Positions 39,802-45,327 of a stretch of 45,327 bases of DNA are shown piece after piece; within the stretch, counting starts at the first letter, position 1; each line of letters starts with the position of its first letter. The notes beneath the pieces were generated by a model. That model did not search any database and was not told where the DNA came from. It saw only the letters and a list, made by a program, of their open reading frames with translations. The translations under genes and the position numbers were made by a program. The stretch comes from Pirellulales bacterium (GTDB lineage: Bacteria; Planctomycetota; Planctomycetia; Pirellulales; Thermoguttaceae), in NCBI GenBank assembly GCA_016936015.1, contig JAFGPV010000137.1, positions 1 to 45,327 on the forward strand. Reading direction: 5' to 3'.

Positions 39802-41562
39802 CTAACACTTTCCGCGGCCGCGGAAGCGGGCGTTGTCGAGGCGCTCCTGGCGGATCTGGTCGGCAATGGTCTCGGCGGCCGCGGCGAGGTCGATCAGCTT
39901 GGAGTCTTTCTCCCACCGCCATTTGGCCTCCAGTTTGCCCTCCTTCAAGCCGCGGTCCCCGACGACGATCCGTAGCGGCACGCCGATCAGGTCGGCGTCC
40001 TTGAACTTCACGCCGGCGCGGTGGTCGCGGTCGTCCAGCAGAACCTCGACGCCTTGCGCGGCCAGCTCGTCGTGGAGTTTCACGGCCGCGGCCATCAGTT
40101 TTTCGTCAGGCACCTTGACGGGGATCACCACGACCTCGTAGGGAGCCAGCGTCATCGGCCAGAGAATGCCGTTCTCATCGTGGCTCGTCTCGATCAGGGC
40201 GGCCAGGATCCGGTTCACCCCGATGCCGTAGCAGCCCATGATGATCGGCAGGAGCTTTTCGTTGGCGTCGAGGAACTTGGCGCCGAGCGCGTCGGTGTAC
40301 TTGGTTCCCAGCTTGAAGACGTGGCCGATCTCGATGGCGTGCCGCAGGCGAAGCGTGCTGCTGCACCGCGGGCAGGGATCGCCGTCCAGGGCGTTGCGGA
40401 GATCGGCGAAGTGGTCGGGGGTGAAGTCGCGGCCGAGGTTCACGCCCGTCAGGTGGGCCTCCGCCGCGTTGGCCCCCGTCACGCCGTTGATGATCTTCTG
40501 CACATCGCGGTCGGCCCAGAGGGGGATCTTCTCCTTCATCCCCACCGGGCCGGCGAAACCGACCGGGGCGCCGGTCACCTTTTCGATCACCTCCGGCGGG
40601 GCCAGTTCCACACTGCCGGCCCCCACCGCGCGGCGGATCTTCCCCTCGTTGGCCTCGTGCTGGCCGCGGAGCAACACGGCGATCGGCCGGCCGTCGGCCA
40701 CGTAAATCAGGGTCTTAATCAGATCCTCCGGCTTGCACTTCAAGAAATTGCTAACCTGCTCGATGGTCGAGGCGCCGGGCGTATCGACTTTGCGAAGTTC
40801 GTGGAGAGGGATTTTGGGAGGGACGAAATCGCGGGCGCCGATCTCGGCCTTTTCCTGATTGGCGGCGTAGCCGCAGGCCGGGCAGTGCAGCACGGTGTCT
40901 TCGCCGTTGTCGGCCGGGGCCATGAACTCATGGCTGGCGTCCCCGCCGATCGGCCCGCTCTCGGCCTCGACGGCCAGGTAGGTCAGCCCGCAGCGTTCGA
41001 AGATCCGGCAGTAGGCGGCGTACATCGCCTCGTAACTCGCATTGAGCGATTCCAACGAGGCGTTGAAGCTGTAGGCGTCCTTCATCAGGAACTCGCTGGT
41101 CCGAAGCACGCCGAACCGCGGCCGCTCCTCGTTGCGGAATTTCTGGGTGATCTGATACAAGATGACCGGTAGTTGCCGGTAACTGGAAATGTGGTGCAAG
41201 GCCAGCGTGGTGACGATCTCCTCGTGCGTCGGACCGAAGACCACCGACACCTTGCGGTCCTTCCGCCGAAGCGTGGTCTGCACCAGCACGTCGCCGAAGG
41301 CCGCCACCCGGCCGGTCTGTTCCCAGAGGTGCTGGGGCGACATGGCGGGCATGGCCAGTTCGACGGCCCCCGCGGCGTCCATCTCCTCGCGGACGATCCG
41401 CTCCGCCTTCCGCAGCGACCGCAGTCCCAGCGGCAGGTAGGTGTAGGCCCCGGCCATCACCTGGTTAATCAGGCCGGCCCGGAGCATCAGCACGTGACTG
41501 GGAATTTCCGCCCCCTCGGGCGTCTCTTTCATTGTGGGGATAAAGGTTTGGGTCCAACGCAT
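39802..41562 (-). CDS. proS: Prolyl-tRNA synthetase
   Basis: The 586-residue product is ProRS of bacterial type: start '[32 protein letters not shown]', class II motifs '[12 protein letters not shown]', '[26 protein letters not shown]' and, near the end, '[16 protein letters not shown]'. Between motifs 2 and 3 lies the editing domain ('[45 protein letters not shown]') that removes mischarged Ala. The anticodon-binding domain closes the protein. ATG at 41562 fits the family start; a TTG two codons before is possible. Cytoplasmic, essential. Confidence 0.95.
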   Translation of the reverse strand: MRWTQTFIPTMKETPEGAEIPSHVLMLRAGLINQVMAGAYTYLPLGLRSLRKAERIVREEMDAAGAVELAMPAMSPQHLWEQTGRVAAFGDVLVQTTLRRKDRKVSVVFGPTHEEIVTTLALHHISSYRQLPVILYQITQKFRNEERPRFGVLRTSEFLMKDAYSFNASLESLNASYEAMYAAYCRIFERCGLTYLAVEAESGPIGGDASHEFMAPADNGEDTVLHCPACGYAANQEKAEIGARDFVPPKIPLHELRKVDTPGASTIEQVSNFLKCKPEDLIKTLIYVADGRPIAVLLRGQHEANEGKIRRAVGAGSVELAPPEVIEKVTGAPVGFAGPVGMKEKIPLWADRDVQKIINGVTGANAAEAHLTGVNLGRDFTPDHFADLRNALDGDPCPRCSSTLRLRHAIEIGHVFKLGTKYTDALGAKFLDANEKLLPIIMGCYGIGVNRILAALIETSHDENGILWPMTLAPYEVVVIPVKVPDEKLMAAAVKLHDELAAQGVEVLLDDRDHRAGVKFKDADLIGVPLRIVVGDRGLKEGKLEAKWRWEKDSKLIDLAAAAETIADQIRQERLDNARFRGRGKC

Positions 41563-41924
41563 GGGCAAGGCAGAAGGGTTCAGGGTTCAGGATTCAGTAA
41601 GCCGGGCCGTCCTCGGCCCCGATACGTTTCTGATTTATCTCAAATCTCAAATTGCAAATCGAACGACGGCAACCACTTGCGCGGCGTTCTTAACGCAAGT
41701 TGGTATTTTAGGGGACCTTTGGTGTTTCGAGCAAGGGGGATTGACCCTTGGCGTTTTGGAACTCCCCGTGCTCTCGCAAAGATGGAGAAGAAAAAGAATC
41801 TGCGTATGTTCAGGCGAGCAACCGCCATTCCGTCATCAAAGGATTTTTGCTTTTCTTAGCGGGCCGAGAAGATAAATACTTCAGACGGCGCGACTTACAT
41901 CCGATATGGTAATCGCCAAGGCAA

Positions 41925-41981
41925 GTAGGGTGCGTGAAACGCACCGCCACCAGTTTTTTAGGTGCGTTTCACGCACCCTAC
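41925..41981. repeat. Perfect 21-bp inverted repeat, GTAGGGTGCGTGAAACGCACC type
   Basis: The arm at 41925-41945 (starts GTAGGGTGCGTGAAACG) is perfectly inverted at 41961-41981 with a 15-base loop. It stands 39 bases upstream of the gene at 42020. It resembles the smaller GTAGGGTGGGAC hairpin at 3311. Confidence 0.8.
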
Positions 41982-42019
41982 TGAGGCCCATCAACTTCGC
42001 GGCTTTTCGGGTGACGGCC

Positions 42020-42508
42020 ATGCAAATCAGCAGCATTATCAACAGTTTTACCGACACGCTCTCGTTGGGAAAAAAGGCCGAGACGGCGGCTTCGGCCGCG
42101 TCCCAGGCCGCGTCCGCGCCGGAGGCCGCCGTGTCGGCGACCGCCTCGCGGAAGGTCCTGGCCGAGATCCTGAAGAAGTACGACGTGACGAAAATCACGC
42201 CCGAGGAATTCTCACAGATGCTGAAAGAACTCTCTCAGGCCGGCGTGCTCTCGGAAAAGGAAATCCAGGAACTCTCCGCCATCCGTCTCGATCTGGAGAG
42301 CGCGCGGTTCGACTCCAACGAGACCGTCAATCTCCTGGATTTCTACAACGACAAGATCGGCCAGATTCAAAGGCAACGGAATTCCTCGGACGACGCCGCC
42401 TCCCAGCAAGAAATCCTCGCCCCGCTGATCAACCGGCTCGGTTGGCTCGAAAAATTCTCCACGATCCACTCCCATCCGGAGGCGGTGGGCGTGGATCTCG
42501 CGGCGTGA
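42020..42508 (+). CDS. Small helical protein of unknown function
   Basis: A 162-residue protein starting MQISSIINSFTDTLSLGKK, then an Ala/Ser-rich segment (about 20-45), then 'KVLAEILKKYDVTKITPEEFSQMLKELSQAGVLSEKEIQELSAIRLDLESARFDSNETVNLLDFYNDKIGQIQRQ', a helix-rich block with an EF-hand-like spacing but no calcium loop. No signal peptide. The frame can be extended to 41906, but that part translates the inverted repeat, so 42020 is preferred. No SD site. Function unknown. Confidence 0.6.
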   Translation: MQISSIINSFTDTLSLGKKAETAASAASQAASAPEAAVSATASRKVLAEILKKYDVTKITPEEFSQMLKELSQAGVLSEKEIQELSAIRLDLESARFDSNETVNLLDFYNDKIGQIQRQRNSSDDAASQQEILAPLINRLGWLEKFSTIHSHPEAVGVDLAA

Positions 42509-42552
42509 AAAGGCAACCAAGAGCCCCGGGCACCGAGTCTCGTTCCTAAGGG

Positions 42553-42790
42553 AATGCCAATTCTTTTAGGATCGTTCACGATCCTTGCCCACATCCGTGG
42601 TAATAGGCCCATGCTTCAGCATGGATTGGAGCGCCTGACGAGTCCCGCGCTCCCCCCGTTCCCTGCTCCCGGCGGCAACGGCCATCAATGGCCGTGTTGA
42701 AAAAAATCCTAAAATGCCAATGCTCAAAAGGATCGTTCAAGATCCTTGCCCGCGTCCGTGGTAATAGACCCATGGTTCAGCATCGGTTGG
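42553..42790. repeat. Two direct copies of a 77-bp double-hairpin sequence beside the CRISPR array
   Basis: Copy A (42553-42629) and copy B (42713-42790) both run AATGCCAAT, GGATCGTTCA(C/A)GATCC, a CTTGCCC...TCCGTGGTAATAG block, and a CCCATG(C/G)TTCAGCAT hairpin. They are about 80 % alike by eye. The 83 bases between contain ACGGCCATCAATGGCCGT. No gene is seen between 42509 and 42885. Confidence 0.7.
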
Positions 42791-42862
42791 CGGTTAGAAT
42801 TGCCATTTTCACATGCACCCCAGAAAATCTGAATCAAAGATAGTAATAATCTAATGTTCTTT

Positions 42863-42881
42863 GCTTACCCAGTAGGTAAGC
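42863..42881. other. Hairpin abutting the first CRISPR repeat
   Basis: GCTTACC (42863-42869) is inverted at 42875-42881 with the loop CAGTA. It ends four bases before the first repeat, in an AT-rich stretch (42791-42885). It may end the array transcript or be part of the leader if the array is read to the right. Confidence 0.5.
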
Positions 42882-42885
42882 GTTT

Positions 42886-45229
42886 CCTGAATACGCCCTT
42901 CAAATCACGGCTGTATCCAGGACCCATACTGTGAACCATTCGGCGTGCTTACCTGAATACGCCCTTCAAATCACGGCTGTATCCAGGCTGCGTGATTACA
43001 GTCAAGCGACACTTTACCCTGAATACGCCCTTCAAATCACGGCTGTATCCAGTGAACCCTCGGCCGGCGTTACCGCAAGTTCCCTGAATACGCCCTTCAA
43101 ATCACGGCTGTATCCAGGGTGCTGTACCCATTCCACCCAAGCAGCATGCCTGAATACGCCCTTCAAATCACGGCTGTATCCAGGTCAATATAGCACACCA
43201 GTAACGTATGGGGACCTTAATACGCCCTTCAAATCACGGCTGTATCCAGGTACCAGGCTGATGACGCCAGAAGAGGAACCCCTGAATACGCCCTTCAAAT
43301 CACGGCTGTATCCAGGGCATGGAGACGATCGCACCACCCGTATTGTCCTGAATACGCCCTTCAAATCACGGCTGTATCCAGGACACAAGCTGATGACGCC
43401 CGCACAGGAACCCCTGAATACGCCCTTCAAATCACGGCTGTATCCAGGTTCTCCCTGGCCGTGACCCACGTTGTGCCCCCTGAATACGCCCTTCAAATCA
43501 CGGCTGTATCCAGGGGGTGAACAGGCGTATCCAAACTGGCAAAACCTGAATACGCCCTTCAAATCACGGCTGTATCCAGGGGCGGCGACACGATTAGGTT
43601 TGAGACGATCCCTGAATACGCCCTTCAAATCACGGCTGTATCCAGGAAGACCGATATCGAGAAGAATGGTTTGCGTCCTGAATACGCCCTTCAAATCACG
43701 GCTGTATCCAGGTGAGGCGAACCTTGCGCCCTTTGTTCCGATCCTGAATACGCCCTTCAAATCACGGCTGTATCCAGGTTGACCGGAGAGTTCTCCGCGC
43801 TCTCGGGCCCTGAATACGCCCTTCAAATCACGGCTGTATCCAGGTGCGGTTTCTCGGGACAACGCCGATATGACCCTGAATACGCCCTTCAAATCACGGC
43901 TGTATCCAGGCCTCGCCCGGCCGTGCTGAGGTCTTGACACCCTGAATACGCCCTTCAAATCACGGCTGTATCCAGGGCGGCAGCGAGGCCGCGGTTGCGT
44001 GAAAGACCTGAATACGCCCTTCAAATCACGGCTGTATCCAGGGGTGTTAGCAGCTTCTTGAATTTCTCGGCCCCTGAATACGCCCTTCAAATCACGGCTG
44101 TATCCAGGAGATGGCCTCAGTCTGATCCTTGACGTACTCCTGAATACGCCCTTCAAATCACGGCTGTATCCAGGTTGGAGAGTATTCAATACCCGTGCTG
44201 CAACCCTGAATACGCCCTTCAAATCACGGCTGTATCCAGGTCAATGCGACGATACGAAATCTCGGAGGGTCCTGAATACGCCCTTCAAATCACGGCTGTA
44301 TCCAGGTTTGCGATTTTTTTCATATCAATGACTACCCTGAATACGCCCTTCAAATCACGGCTGTATCCAGGGTCCAGGTAGTTGCCCAAGGTAATCCCCC
44401 ACCTGAATACGCCCTTCAAATCACGGCTGTATCCAGGCGATCAATAATTGGCCACCAAGAATCAGTTCCTGAATACGCCCTTCAAATCACGGCTGTATCC
44501 AGGTGTCGACCATTCCAGAGCGGTAAGCGAGTTCCTGAATACGCCCTTCAAATCACGGCTGTATCCAGGGAGTTGAAGGAAGCCAGGTTGATACGTTTGC
44601 CTGAATACGCCCTTCAAATCACGGCTGTATCCAGGTGCGCGACTGTTAAGTGAAAGGTGACTACACCTGAATACGCCCTTCAAATCACGGCTGTATCCAG
44701 GACTCCTCACGTGGAGAATGTAATAACCGACCCTGAATACGCCCTTCAAATCACGGCTGTATCCAGGTGTGCCAGCCTTTGAGGATGACGTCGTCGCCCT
44801 GAATACGCCCTTCAAATCACGGCTGTATCCAGGGGCAAGATGAAGGGGCACAAACTTGGAGAACCTGAATACGCCCTTCAAATCACGGCTGTATCCAGGG
44901 CAGCCCGCGGCGCAACGATTCGGTTTCGCCCTGAATACGCCCTTCAAATCACGGCTGTATCCAGGCTTCACTTTGAATCAAAGCTTCGATCTGTTCCTGA
45001 ATACGCCCTTCAAATCACGGCTGTATCCAGGGCCAAAGGAAGATGGTGACGATTGGTTTGCCCTGAATACGCCCTTCAAATCACGGCTGTATCCAGGACA
45101 GTCGGCTATTGATGGTAAATGGACAGTCCTGAATACGCCCTTCAAATCACGGCTGTATCCAGGTCATCCGGCGGAAAGAGGATACGCCCTGTCCCTGAAT
45201 ACGCCCTTCAAATCACGGCTGTATCCAGG
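42886..45229 (-). CRISPR. CRISPR array, 36 repeats and 35 spacers; type VI-B-like repeat proposed
   Basis: 36 repeats of 36 bases begin at 42886 and end at 45229, spaced by 30 bases (period 66); one spacer (44307-44335) has 29. On the plus strand each repeat starts CCTGAATACG and ends GCTGTATCCAGG. Read on the minus strand it starts CCTGGATAC and ends GTATTCAGG; bases 1-9 pair with 28-36 (one G-U), and GCC (11-13) pairs with GGC (25-27), leaving a loop with TTTGAA. On the plus strand the G-U pair becomes an A-C mismatch, so the minus strand is the likely crRNA strand. Two repeats near the left end deviate: the third lacks the last G, the sixth has CCTTAATACG. The core TTTGAAGGG at repeat positions 18-26 is what I recall from Cas13b repeats. 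The strand is inferred. Length and ends would also fit type II. No cas gene is in the window. Confidence 0.97.
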
Positions 45230-45327
45230 GGTCTTCTCAGATAACTGAGGGTGTCCTGAAATTAAATTGATCTAAGCGCAAGGGACTCCAGTGGTTATGT
45301 TTCTTTTTCCACAAGGAAACCGTAACC
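45230..45327. other. Right flank of the CRISPR array, candidate leader
   Basis: After the last repeat come CTCAG-ATAA-CTGAG (a 5-bp hairpin, about 45236-45249), CCTGAAATTAAATTG (the first six bases equal the repeat start), and an AT-rich tail with TTTCTTTTTCC. If the array is read leftward this is the leader. No gene is visible before the edge. Confidence 0.4.

Noticed and set aside
42791-42885. A tracrRNA or anti-repeat in the flanks of the array
   Set aside because: Neither flank (42791-42885 or 45230-45327) contains a stretch complementary to most of the repeat; a tracrRNA outside the window cannot be excluded.
42931-45248. Long repetitive reading frames over the CRISPR array on both strands (for example 43185-44222 minus, 42931-43464 plus)
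   Set aside because: The repeat plus spacer period is 66 bases, a multiple of three, so a stop-free repeat stays open in the same frame. The peptides are only the translated repeat with random inserts.
1-45327. tRNA or rRNA genes
   Set aside because: No cloverleaf with a GGTTCGAATCC-like arm and no rRNA motif was found by eye.

Overview
The window (about 45 kb, GC-rich, much of it coding) looks like a chromosomal piece from a member of the Planctomycetota. The pointers are a DUF1559 protein with a prepilin-type N-terminus, a DUF1570 protease-like protein, secreted proteins of planctomycete style, short membrane segments of the type 'FDLRSLLLFLVFAS', weak or absent Shine-Dalgarno sites at many starts, and very many small palindromic repeats between genes. 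No tRNA or rRNA gene was seen.

Layout. 1-8.6 kb: the end of a TonB-receptor-like gene, a secreted GH106-like glycosidase, a DUF2007/zinc-ribbon protein, a large secreted alpha/beta hydrolase whose reading frame carries two palindromic repeats, a small unknown protein, and an EF-hand protein with a 16-residue tandem repeat. 8.6-14.5 kb: a FlgM-like protein behind a long possibly structured leader, a Fur-family regulator, purB, a DUF4160/DUF2442 pair, free methionine-R-sulfoxide reductase and an HD phosphohydrolase. 14.8-25.8 kb: secreted, coiled-coil, DUF1570, TPR and membrane proteins, a metallophosphoesterase, a thymidylate-synthase-family protein, a toxin-like/DUF2283 pair, a methyltransferase, a lipoprotein and a small HNH protein. 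26.6-36.3 kb: ppk2 translationally coupled to a ROK kinase fused to an Mth938-like domain, purF, a Cys-rich secreted protein, a DUF1559 pseudopilin, a SpoIIAA-like protein, an alpha/beta hydrolase and an M48 protease. 36.4-42.5 kb: a BrnT-type toxin with a probable antitoxin, two tandem paralogous membrane/LRR proteins, a nucleotidyltransferase, proS and a hypothetical protein.

The last 2.3 kb is a CRISPR array of 36 repeats (36 nt) and 35 spacers (34 of 30 nt, one of 29 nt). No cas gene is in the window. Read on the minus strand, the repeat folds into one long hairpin and carries the core TTTGAAGGG at the same position as direct repeats of type VI-B (Cas13b) arrays as I remember them, with the usual GTTG/CAAC ends replaced by a compensating CCTG/CAGG pair. 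I therefore propose an RNA-targeting type VI-B-like (or otherwise type II-like) array whose effector should lie just beyond the right edge. This is the most interesting feature of the window.

A second theme is the intergenic DNA: at least four families of short palindromic, MITE-like or REP-like elements recur. Some share one outer inverted repeat around different cores, some provide stop codons, and two lie in frame inside one gene.
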